Origin: Weeksellaceae bacterium
GTDB taxonomy: Bacteria > Bacteroidota > Bacteroidia > Flavobacteriales > Weeksellaceae
Direction: 5' to 3'
NCBI GenBank assembly: GCA_022701475.1
Contig: JAKOOI010000554.1
Coordinates: forward strand, 1-5,339
DNA length: 5,339 bases
Shown here: piece by piece, positions 1-5,339 of the stretch
Numbering within the stretch: the stretch's first letter is position 1
Layout of the letters: every line of letters begins with the position of its first letter
Notes under the pieces: generated by a model
Told to the model about the DNA's origin: nothing
Databases searched by the model: none
What the model saw: the letters and a program-made list of their open reading frames with translations, nothing else
Program-made: the position numbers and the translations under genes

Positions 1-1260
1 CTGGATCTCCATGCCACGCCTGGCGGACAGGGAAACGATGTGAATATTTCGGATAACGACAAATCGAAACCCTCTCTATGGGAAAGTGAGGAAAACCAAC
101 GCAAAACCATAGCCTTATGGAAAAAGCTGGCGGAACGGTATAAAGATGAGCCGTGGATCGGCGGTTACGACCTGATTAACGAACCCAATATCAATTTTAC
201 CGGAAAAAACCCGAACGGAACCGATGAGATGTCCAATGCCCCGCTCTGGAAACTGCAGCGGGAAATCACAGAAGCGATCCGCAAAGTTGATCAGAAGCAT
301 ATCATCATCATCGAAGGAAACGGATGGGGCAACAATTACAACGGACTGACGCCGCTCTGGGACAATAATATGGTCTTCAGCTTCCATAAATACTGGACGA
401 ATAATGACGATGCTGCCCTGAAACCGGTCCTTGACCTGAGAAAAAAATACAATGTACCGGTCTGGCTGGGCGAAACCGGGGAAAACTCCAACGTATGGTT
501 TACGGAACTGATCCAGCTGCTGGACAGGCACAACATCGGATATGCCTTCTGGCCGATGAAAAAAATCGATAATATTGCCGGCATCACCAATGTGAAAATC
601 ACTCCCGAATATGAACAACTACTGAAGTACTGGAAAAACGGCGGCGAAAAGCCTTCCCGGGCATTCGCGGAGAAAGCGCTGATGCAGATTGCGGAAAACT
701 ATAAATTCAGTAATGTTGAAATCAGGCAGGACGTCATTGATGCTATGTTCAGGCAGACAACGGATGCTTCTGCGAAACCATTTGCAAAGCTTCAGGCTCC
801 GGGAAAAATCAGTGCAGCGGAGTATGATCTGGGGAGAATCGGAGCGGCTTATTCGGATAAGGATTTCGTTAACCTATGGGTGAGCGATCCGGCAAAAAGA
901 TCGGAATGGAACTCCGGAGACCAGCTGCGCAACGACGGCGTGGACATTTATAAAACGGCAGACGGCCAATACTATGTAGGCAAAACCGAAACGGGGGAAT
1001 GGCTGCAGTACACGGTGAATGCAAAATCCGCAAAGGGATTTACGGCGGACATCAGGTACGCGGCCCCCAAAGCAGGAAGCCTAAGCATCGAAGATGCAGC
1101 AGGAAAACAGCTGGCTGCCGTTTCACTGCCTTCAACGGGAGGCAACGAAACCTGGAAAACCGTTTCTGCCAAAGGCATCAATCTGAAAAAAGGGGAAAAC
1201 AAAATCCGGATTATCTTTAAAAGCAACGGGATCAACCTGCAGTCGCTTGAACTGAAATAA
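1..1260 (+). CDS. GH5 cellulase-family glycoside hydrolase with C-terminal CBM6-like module (5' partial)
   Basis: The frame is open from base 1, so the N-terminus (signal peptide and first barrel strands) lies upstream; 419 residues are visible. The first residues read LDLHATPGGQG, a GH5 barrel motif. The acid/base Glu is in LINEPN (codon 181-183), the conserved His is in FHKYW (385-387), the nucleophile Glu is in WLGETGE (472-474), and a substrate-stacking Trp is in AFWPMKK (550-552). From about 817 to the stop comes a beta-rich module with CBM6 hallmarks: AEYDLGRIG, WNSG, RNDGVDI, GEWLQYTV. GH5 enzymes hydrolyse beta-glucans or mannans by a retaining mechanism, and CBM6 binds glycan chains. 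The exact substrate and GH5 subfamily cannot be read from this fragment. The protein ends at the last CBM strand (LQSLELK) without a type IX secretion sorting domain. The GTG at 40 is internal, not the start. The gene is followed by a strong terminator, so it probably ends a transcription unit. Confidence 0.93.
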   Translation: MDLHATPGGQGNDVNISDNDKSKPSLWESEENQRKTIALWKKLAERYKDEPWIGGYDLINEPNINFTGKNPNGTDEMSNAPLWKLQREITEAIRKVDQKHIIIIEGNGWGNNYNGLTPLWDNNMVFSFHKYWTNNDDAALKPVLDLRKKYNVPVWLGETGENSNVWFTELIQLLDRHNIGYAFWPMKKIDNIAGITNVKITPEYEQLLKYWKNGGEKPSRAFAEKALMQIAENYKFSNVEIRQDVIDAMFRQTTDASAKPFAKLQAPGKISAAEYDLGRIGAAYSDKDFVNLWVSDPAKRSEWNSGDQLRNDGVDIYKTADGQYYVGKTETGEWLQYTVNAKSAKGFTADIRYAAPKAGSLSIEDAAGKQLAAVSLPSTGGNETWKTVSAKGINLKKGENKIRIIFKSNGINLQSLELK

Positions 1261-1269
1261 ACTAACCAT

Positions 1270-1284
1270 ACCGCTGAAAGCGGT
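1270..1284 (+). other. Small hairpin after the GH5 gene
   Basis: ACCGCT-GAA-AGCGGT forms a 6-bp perfect stem with a 3-nt loop, starting 10 nt after the GH5 stop codon. No T-tract follows, so it is not an intrinsic terminator on its own. It could protect the mRNA 3' end, or it may be chance. Confidence 0.4.
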
Positions 1285-1335
1285 GAATACGGCAATGGTC
1301 AGGCTTTACTGGCTTCACACCCTGTTTTGAATATA

Positions 1336-1393
1336 CTCCCGCAGAGTAATGGGGTGCCAGACGGGCACCCCATTACTCTGCGGGAGATTTTTT
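1336..1393 (+). terminator. Strong intrinsic terminator with perfect 23-bp stem
   Basis: The arms 1336-1358 and 1364-1386 are perfect reverse complements, enclosing a 5-nt loop (AGACG). They are followed after one A by a T6 tract (1388-1393). The T-tract is on the + strand side only, so it terminates the GH5 transcript; the other side (TATATTCAAAA on the - strand) has no U-run. The stem is about twice as long as a usual intrinsic terminator. The same stretch can be read as the start of a longer version of the next ORF (ATG at 1349), which is an artefact of the palindrome. Confidence 0.9.
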
Positions 1394-1498
1394 CTGCCGG
1401 CAGGATCTGCACTTGTTTATGAGAATTACAGAAAAATAACCGGTACCGGCGCTGAATCTGAAAATTTTTATTTATTTTCGGAAAAAAATTTACATTCC

Positions 1499-1951
1499 AT
1501 GGAAACAAAATCTCCTTTTGATCAGTTTGATGAATTAAGAATCGACGGTGCTTCAAAATCATTTTTGGCCGAAGCCGCCAAATGGACCACCTTTCTGGCC
1601 ATCCTCGGCTTTATCGGGATCGGTTTTATGGTGCTTGCCGGCCTGTTCATGCTTACGTTGGGAGCATCATTCAGTTCTTACAGCAGCATGATGCCCATGG
1701 GCGGCGGTATACTCTTCTCCCTGGTTTACTTCGCCATTGCTGCTTTCTACTTCTTCCCGATCAGCTACCTGTACCGTTTCGGATCGAATATGAAATCGGC
1801 ATTGCGGTCAAACAATCAGACGGAGCTTACCAAAGCATTCGAATACCTGAAATCGCATTACAAATTCATCGGTATCCTTACCATCGTCGTATTCGGTCTT
1901 TATATCCTGATGATTTTCGGGACGATGATTGCCGCAGTAAGCATGCATTAA
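1499..1951 (+). CDS. DUF5362-like three-helix membrane protein
   Basis: This is a 150-residue protein starting METKSPFDQF. Three hydrophobic helices are visible at about residues 30-55, 69-91 and 122-146. A short acidic/polar N-terminus precedes them, and a basic amphipathic stretch (RFGSNMKSALRSNNQTELTK) lies between helices 2 and 3. The pattern, including the YFFPISYLYRFGSNM and LKSHYKFIGILTIVVF motifs, resembles the DUF5362 family of flavobacteria as I remember it; the function of that family is unknown to me. An earlier in-frame ATG at 1349 lies inside the terminator stem and would add a low-quality leader, so the start at 1499 is preferred. No Shine-Dalgarno is seen; an A-rich tract (GGAAAAAAATTTACATTCC) precedes the ATG, as is usual in Bacteroidota. 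A terminator-like hairpin follows 25 nt after the stop. Confidence 0.85.
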   Translation: METKSPFDQFDELRIDGASKSFLAEAAKWTTFLAILGFIGIGFMVLAGLFMLTLGASFSSYSSMMPMGGGILFSLVYFAIAAFYFFPISYLYRFGSNMKSALRSNNQTELTKAFEYLKSHYKFIGILTIVVFGLYILMIFGTMIAAVSMH

Positions 1952-1976
1952 GATAAAATTTTATTAAATACCTGTT

Positions 1977-2005
1977 ATCCTTCTGTTTTTTCAGAGGGAT
2001 TTTTT
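1977..2005 (+). terminator. Intrinsic terminator immediately before the beta-lactamase gene
   Basis: ATCCTTCTG (1977-1985) pairs with CAGAGGGAT (1992-2000) in a 9-bp stem with one G-T wobble and a T6 loop. The T6 tract 2000-2005 follows directly. It lies 25 nt after the membrane-protein stop and ends 10 nt before the beta-lactamase ATG. It most simply ends the upstream transcript, but any beta-lactamase promoter must lie inside or upstream of it, so the structure could also sit in that gene's leader. Confidence 0.75.
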
Positions 2006-2015
2006 ATATTACAGG

Positions 2016-2894
2016 ATGAAAAAACTCAGCCTTTTACTCGTTTTGCTTGCAGGGTTTGCCTTTGGCCAGCAATCCGACATCGACCGGAAAATAGATTCCC
2101 TCACCCGGAATAAGCAGGCAACCATAGGAATTTCGGTTCTCGGTTTTGAAAACGGCTTTGTCTACAACAGAAATGCAGACCGGAAGCTTCCGATGCAAAG
2201 TGTTTTTAAATTCCATATTGCGGCTGCCGTCCTGGATGCGGTAGACCGCGGAAAACTTTCCCTGGATCAGAAAGTAGCGCTGGATCCGTCCGGCCTTATG
2301 AAAGATACCTGGTCGCCGCTCCGTGAAAAGTACCCCGACGGAAATCCCGGCGTGCCGCTGCGTGAAATCCTGGAACTGACCGTTGCACAGAGCGACAACA
2401 ACGGCTGTGACATCCTGCTGAAACTGGTGGGCGGCACAGCTGCAGTCCAGAAGTTCATGAATGCGAAAGGAATGAAAAATTTCCGGATCAGGTATACTGA
2501 AGCGCAGATGCATAAAGACTGGAATGCACAGTACCGGAATTCTACCACAACACGATCAGCTGTTACCTTGCTTAAAATGTTCTATGACGGAAAGCTTTTA
2601 AGCAAAAAATCCACGGATTACCTGATGAAAGTGATGCTGTCAACCTCCACCGGGAAAAACAAACTGATCGAACAGTTGCCGGCAGGTACGCCCGCGGCGC
2701 GGAAAACGGGAGCTTCCGGAAAGAACAACGCCGGCCTTACCGGTGCAGAAAATGAAATGGCCATCATCACGACACCTTCTGGCAAACATTATGCAATAGC
2801 TGTATTCGTCAGCAACTCAATGGAAACGGGTGCTGTCAACTGTAAAATGATCTCGGACATTTCAAAGACTTTCTGGGATTATTTTACCAGGTAA
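2016..2894 (+). CDS. bla: Class A beta-lactamase, PER/CIA/CGA/CME-like (extended-spectrum type)
   Basis: This 292-residue serine beta-lactamase hydrolyses the beta-lactam ring in the periplasm. Residues 1-17 (MKKLSLLLVLLAGFAFG) form a Sec signal peptide with likely cleavage before QQS; there is no lipobox Cys. The catalytic S-x-x-K is S62-V-F-K65, the SDN loop is S126-D127-N128, the omega-loop Glu is E162 (in TEAQMH), and the KTG triad is K230-T231-G232. Four residues after the omega Glu is H166, where TEM-type enzymes have Asn170. EAQMH followed by an extended QYxN segment is the pattern of PER-1 and related Bacteroidota enzymes (subclass A2). Many members of this group hydrolyse cephalosporins, but the spectrum here is inferred. 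Length is normal and all motifs are intact. There is no transposon or integron context, and flavobacterial genes follow, suggesting an intrinsic chromosomal enzyme. The allele family cannot be assigned without alignment. Confidence 0.95.
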   Translation: MKKLSLLLVLLAGFAFGQQSDIDRKIDSLTRNKQATIGISVLGFENGFVYNRNADRKLPMQSVFKFHIAAAVLDAVDRGKLSLDQKVALDPSGLMKDTWSPLREKYPDGNPGVPLREILELTVAQSDNNGCDILLKLVGGTAAVQKFMNAKGMKNFRIRYTEAQMHKDWNAQYRNSTTTRSAVTLLKMFYDGKLLSKKSTDYLMKVMLSTSTGKNKLIEQLPAGTPAARKTGASGKNNAGLTGAENEMAIITTPSGKHYAIAVFVSNSMETGAVNCKMISDISKTFWDYFTR

Positions 2895-2925
2895 AAATTT
2901 AATCTTATTTTTAAAACCGGTTATT

Positions 2926-3336
2926 ATGAAAAAAATATTCATCACCACGGCATTATTCAGCAGTCTTTTCTTTCTGGCACAGAAAAGCGAAAATTACCTG
3001 CAGGTAGGCTATGCCAGCGTTTGCTGCGGTACGCCTTCCGATAAACCTGTTATGGATTATATCAAAGGCTTCCAGCAAAAGAACAAAATACGGTCCCTGG
3101 AAGTATACAAGCAGAGCGGTCTCGGAAGGGAAGGCGAATATAACCTGTACATCGGGACAGACGGGCTTTCGAAAACCCAGAAAACACAATTGGTATCAGG
3201 CCTGAAATCCGCGGTCAGCAGCCAGAACAGTACCCGAAAAAAACAGAGCGACGGAATGGTCAATTTCGATGCCGCTGAAACCGTAAAAAAAGCCGACTTT
3301 TCAAAAGCCAGGAATATTACCCTTTACAAAAAATAA
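2926..3336 (+). CDS. Small secreted protein of unknown function
   Basis: I do not recognise this 136-residue protein. Residues 1-18 (MKKIFITTALFSSLFFLA) look like a Sec signal peptide cleaved before QKS, so the mature protein of about 118 residues should be periplasmic or secreted. It has a vicinal cysteine pair (C33-C34 in SVCCGTPSDK), then a predicted mixed alpha/beta core (VMDYIKGFQQKNKI, SLEVYKQSGLGREGEYNLYIGTD), and a Lys-rich C-terminus (TRKKQSD, VKKADFSKARN, LYKK). No membrane helix follows the signal. It starts 31 nt after the beta-lactamase stop with no terminator between them, and 21 nt before the dehydrogenase, which suggests one transcript. That does not by itself give it a role in resistance. 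ATG at 2926 is chosen because it begins the signal peptide. Confidence 0.85.
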   Translation: MKKIFITTALFSSLFFLAQKSENYLQVGYASVCCGTPSDKPVMDYIKGFQQKNKIRSLEVYKQSGLGREGEYNLYIGTDGLSKTQKTQLVSGLKSAVSSQNSTRKKQSDGMVNFDAAETVKKADFSKARNITLYKK

Positions 3337-3357
3337 ATTCAAATCAAATAAAAAGAA

Positions 3358-4257
3358 ATGATTCAAAACATCGTCGTTATCGGAGCAGGAACCATGGGAA
3401 ACGGGATTGCGCATACCTTTGCCCAAAGCGGGTTCACCGTTAAACTGGTAGACGTTTCGCAGGAAGCGCTGGACAAAGGCCTTGCCACCATCACTGCCAA
3501 TCTGGACAGGATTATCGCCAAAGGAAACCTTACCGAACAGCAGAAAACGGAAACCCTTGGAAATATCAGTACTTTTACGGCGCTTCAGGATGCGGCAGGC
3601 AATGCCGACCTGATGGTAGAGGCAGCTACCGAAAACCAGGATCTGAAACTGAAAATCTTCGGGCAGATGGATGAATTTGCGCCTGAACACTGTATCCTCG
3701 CCACCAATACCTCTTCCATTTCCATTACGAAAATTGCGGCGGCTACCAGAAGAGCAGACAAGGTGATCGGAATGCATTTCATGAACCCGGTTCCGATCAT
3801 GAAGCTGGTGGAAATCATTTAGGGCTATTCTACTTCCCAGGAAACCTTCGATACGACTTATGAAATGAGCCGGACGTTGGGGAAAGTCCCGGTAGAAGTA
3901 AATGATTATCCGGGATTCGTGGCCAACAGGATCCTGATGCCGATGATCAATGAATCTATTGAAACGCTGTACAACGGTGTTGCGGGTGTAGAGGAAATCG
4001 ATACCGTGATGAAACTGGGAATGGCCCACCCGATGGGACCGCTCCAGCTGGCGGATTTCATCGGCCTCGATGTTTGCCTGGCCATCCTGAATGTGATGTA
4101 TGACGGATTCAGGAATCCCAAGTATGCCCCTAATCCATTGCTTGTCAATATGGTAATGGCAGGAAAGCTCGGCGTAAAATCCGGAGAAGGATTCTATGAT
4201 TATTCGGAAAGCAAAAAAGCGGAAAAAGTAGCGAAAATGTTTTCAAAACAGAGATAA
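3358..4257 (+). pseudogene. hbd: 3-hydroxybutyryl-CoA dehydrogenase interrupted by an in-frame amber codon
   Basis: This family oxidises (S)-3-hydroxyacyl-CoA (typically 3-hydroxybutyryl-CoA) to the 3-oxoacyl-CoA with NAD(P)+, in fatty-acid, butyrate or phenylacetate metabolism in the cytoplasm. The N-terminal half (residues 1-154) has the Rossmann motif G9-A-G11-T-M-G14 and the acidic residue at the end of beta-2 (D32 in KLVDVS). Codon 155 is TAG (3820-3822). The same frame then continues without further stops to 4257 as [16 protein letters not shown] and a complete C-terminal helical domain. Expected catalytic residues are all present: S119 (NTSS), H140 (GMHFMNP), E152 (LVEII), and N190 (PGFVANR), the last beyond the stop. 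Total length of about 299 codons is normal for the family. As read, translation would give a 154-residue Rossmann fragment; reinitiation at ATG 3865 would give a 130-residue C-terminal piece. The stop may be a real mutation or a base error. The gene begins 21 nt after the small secreted protein. hbd is a family label; paaH-type enzymes are the same family. Confidence 0.9.
3820..3822 (+). other. In-frame premature TAG in the dehydrogenase
   Basis: The codons read GAA ATC ATT TAG GGC TAT. Family members have a basic residue here (VEII-K/R-GY, from memory). A single A-to-T change of AAG (Lys) would produce this TAG, whereas the Arg codons need at least two changes. Frame and similarity are continuous on both sides, so this is a substitution and not an indel. 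Confidence 0.9.
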
Positions 4258-4262
4258 GCGAT

Positions 4263-4283
4263 GAGTTATGAATTATAAGTTAT
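4263..4283 (+). repeat. Three tandem heptamers, consensus RARTTAT
   Basis: GAGTTAT, GAATTAT and AAGTTAT follow each other directly, starting 6 nt after the dehydrogenase stop codon. Each copy differs from the next at one or two purine positions only. From memory, similar GAGTTATGAATTAT strings recur between genes in Chryseobacterium genomes; that cannot be tested within this window, where no second array was seen. Confidence 0.5.
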
Positions 4284-4290
4284 ACATTTG
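4283..4290 (+). promoter_or_regulatory. Candidate Bacteroidota -7 promoter box (TACATTTG)
   Basis: The sequence matches TAnnTTTG at every fixed position. It lies 39 nt upstream of the proposed TTG start of the membrane protein, a plausible distance for a short leader. No clear TTTG -33 box is found about 19 nt further upstream, where the heptamer repeats and the dehydrogenase 3' end lie, so the assignment rests on the -7 box alone. Confidence 0.4.
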
Positions 4291-4329
4291 GCCCTCAAAG
4301 CCTGACCTTATATTCAAATAACCATCACC

Positions 4330-5339
4330 TTGATACGATTCAAAGAAAGACATATTCAGATTATACTGGTCATCATTACTTTTATGATGACCATTTTGCG
4401 TTTTTTACTCAATGAGAAAGGCCGTGTCAGCCCGGATTCCATACGCTATCTGCGGTTTGCCCATGTTTTTCCGGTTATCGACAATACGACCACCCCGGTA
4501 GGATATCCTGTAAGCATTAAACTTTTTACCTGTACAGGACTGGATGAATTCTGGGCAAGCAAAGCCGTTGGACTCGCCGCCTTGCTGTTCATCGTTTTCT
4601 TTGCCTGGAAGAAAAAATTTTATTTCAGGGAATCCGTTGTGGTATGCAGCTTGTTCAGTTTCCTTTCGATCTTTTCCTATACGATGAGCGAATCGCTGAT
4701 CCTTCCGTTTGTCCTTGTATTCCTGTATGTCTCTTCACTGATCATAGAAGGCAGACTTAAAAATCCCCGTGCCGTATTCTATCTTTCATTATGCCTGATC
4801 GCCCTCTACAATATCCGGTACAGTTCCCTTTTCATCATCGGCGGAACCGGGCTTTTCGGGCTGGTTTTTCTCAGGAGAAGCTATTCCCGGATATTTATCA
4901 TGTCCGGGATGGCCGGAAGTATCTTTGTCGTGCTGTATAAATTCCTGTTCATCGACTATTTTAACGGTAATTATATTGACGATGCCCTCATCCTAGGGTT
5001 ATATCCGACCTCCAAACTTCTTCCCGAACTGTTTCAGGGGCTTTGTACCACCTTCAACCCGTTTATCCATATTGCAGATCCGGGAGGCGGCAGGATTAAC
5101 TATGCCATCTACGGACTGGGTTTCCTGAATCTTCTTATTATCGGTTATATGTTCGTGAAACATAAACTTACAGACGCTGAATTTTTTCTTGTGTTTACAG
5201 GCATTTTCGGAACCGTATGCTCTTATTTTGTCCAGTACTTTTACCCTGTGAATGCCCTGGATTACCGGCTGATGGCTCCCTTCAGCTTCCCGGTCTGGCT
5301 GGTGTACTTCAGAAAGCTTTTTCAGCTGGCTGGCACGAG
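4330..5339 (+). CDS. Polytopic membrane protein, GT-C glycosyltransferase-like (3' partial)
   Basis: The frame is open from a TGA at 4303-4305 to the window end; 336 residues are visible from the proposed TTG start. That start gives a basic N-terminus (IRFKERH) followed by a first membrane helix (about residues 9-27). The next ATGs in frame (4384, 4387) fall inside this helix and would destroy it, so TTG is preferred. Further hydrophobic helices lie near 78-93, 102-118, 122-138, 148-160, 165-181, 187-207, 258-276, 284-303 and 313-327. The first loop has PDSIRYLRFA and then TTPVGYP, resembling the acidic first loop of GT-C enzymes, and a late DYRLMAPFSFP resembles the R-x-x-x-P segment of the same superfamily. 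These enzymes transfer sugars from polyprenyl-phosphate donors outside the membrane. This assignment is inference; the safe statement is a multi-helix inner-membrane protein. The C-terminus is outside the window. Confidence 0.75.
   Translation, partial: MIRFKERHIQIILVIITFMMTILRFLLNEKGRVSPDSIRYLRFAHVFPVIDNTTTPVGYPVSIKLFTCTGLDEFWASKAVGLAALLFIVFFAWKKKFYFRESVVVCSLFSFLSIFSYTMSESLILPFVLVFLYVSSLIIEGRLKNPRAVFYLSLCLIALYNIRYSSLFIIGGTGLFGLVFLRRSYSRIFIMSGMAGSIFVVLYKFLFIDYFNGNYIDDALILGLYPTSKLLPELFQGLCTTFNPFIHIADPGGGRINYAIYGLGFLNLLIIGYMFVKHKLTDAEFFLVFTGIFGTVCSYFVQYFYPVNALDYRLMAPFSFPVWLVYFRKLFQLAGT

Noticed and set aside
115..618. Minus-strand ORFs opposite the GH5 gene
   Set aside because: They are shadows of a strongly conserved catalytic domain, with no start context or recognisable motif.
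1473..1480. TATTTTCG as a -7 promoter box for the three-helix membrane protein
   Set aside because: It has one mismatch, no TTG upstream at a suitable distance, and sits only 18 nt from the start codon.
1349..1498. N-terminal extension of the three-helix membrane protein beginning MGCQTGTPLLCG
   Set aside because: It starts inside the 23-bp terminator stem and runs through the T-tract. The family-like sequence begins only at METKSPFDQF (1499).
1299..1562. Minus-strand ORF with a similar start (MGCPSGTPLLCG)
   Set aside because: The resemblance to the plus-strand extension comes only from the inverted repeat; the rest has no protein-like pattern and overlaps a real gene.
2906..2913. TATTTTTA as a -7 promoter box for the small secreted protein
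   Set aside because: It misses the final G of TAnnTTTG in an A/T-rich spacer and has no -33 partner; chance matches are expected there.
3820..3822. Programmed recoding (selenocysteine or frameshift) at the internal stop
   Set aside because: The codon is TAG, not TGA, the frame does not change, and no slippery run or obvious downstream hairpin is seen. Pyrrolysine has no support in this window.
3301..4029. Long minus-strand ORF of 242 codons opposite the dehydrogenase
   Set aside because: It is antisense to a clear conserved gene, rich in His/Arg/Phe as expected of a shadow frame, and shows no domain pattern.

Overview
The window most likely comes from a Chryseobacterium-like member of the Flavobacteriia (Bacteroidota). 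The grounds are protein resemblance (a PER/CIA/CGA/CME-type class A beta-lactamase, a DUF5362-like membrane protein), the lack of Shine-Dalgarno sequences with A/T-rich start regions instead, and one good match to the Bacteroidota -7 promoter box (TAnnTTTG). Base composition looks rather GC-rich for that genus by eye, but it was not computed. All recognised genes lie on the + strand.

Layout: (1) 1-1260 is the 3' part of a GH5 cellulase-family glycoside hydrolase with a C-terminal CBM6-like module; its N-terminus lies outside the window. (2) 1261-1498 is intergenic. It holds a small hairpin, then a very strong intrinsic terminator with a perfect 23-bp stem and a T6 tract, then two 10-nt palindromes. 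(3) 1499-1951 encodes a 150-residue three-helix membrane protein. It is followed by a second terminator-like hairpin that ends only 10 nt before the next start codon. (4) 2016-2894 encodes a secreted class A beta-lactamase, 2926-3336 a small secreted protein of unknown function, and 3358-4257 a 3-hydroxybutyryl-CoA dehydrogenase. These three are separated by only 31 and 21 nt with no terminator visible between them, so they may be co-transcribed. (5) 4258-4329 is a short intergenic stretch with three tandem heptamers running into a -7-like box. (6) 4330 to the window end is an open reading frame, probably starting at TTG, for a polytopic membrane protein that resembles GT-C glycosyltransferases.

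The most notable observation is an in-frame amber codon (TAG, 3820-3822) in the middle of the hydroxyacyl-CoA dehydrogenase. The reading frame and the family residues are intact on both sides, including all four expected catalytic residues. It is either a very fresh nonsense mutation, a base-calling error, or a read-through site. Otherwise the genes look like a mix of polysaccharide use, intrinsic beta-lactam resistance and acyl-CoA metabolism, with no mobile element, CRISPR array, tRNA or rRNA visible. I did not find convincing evidence of a novel multi-gene system.
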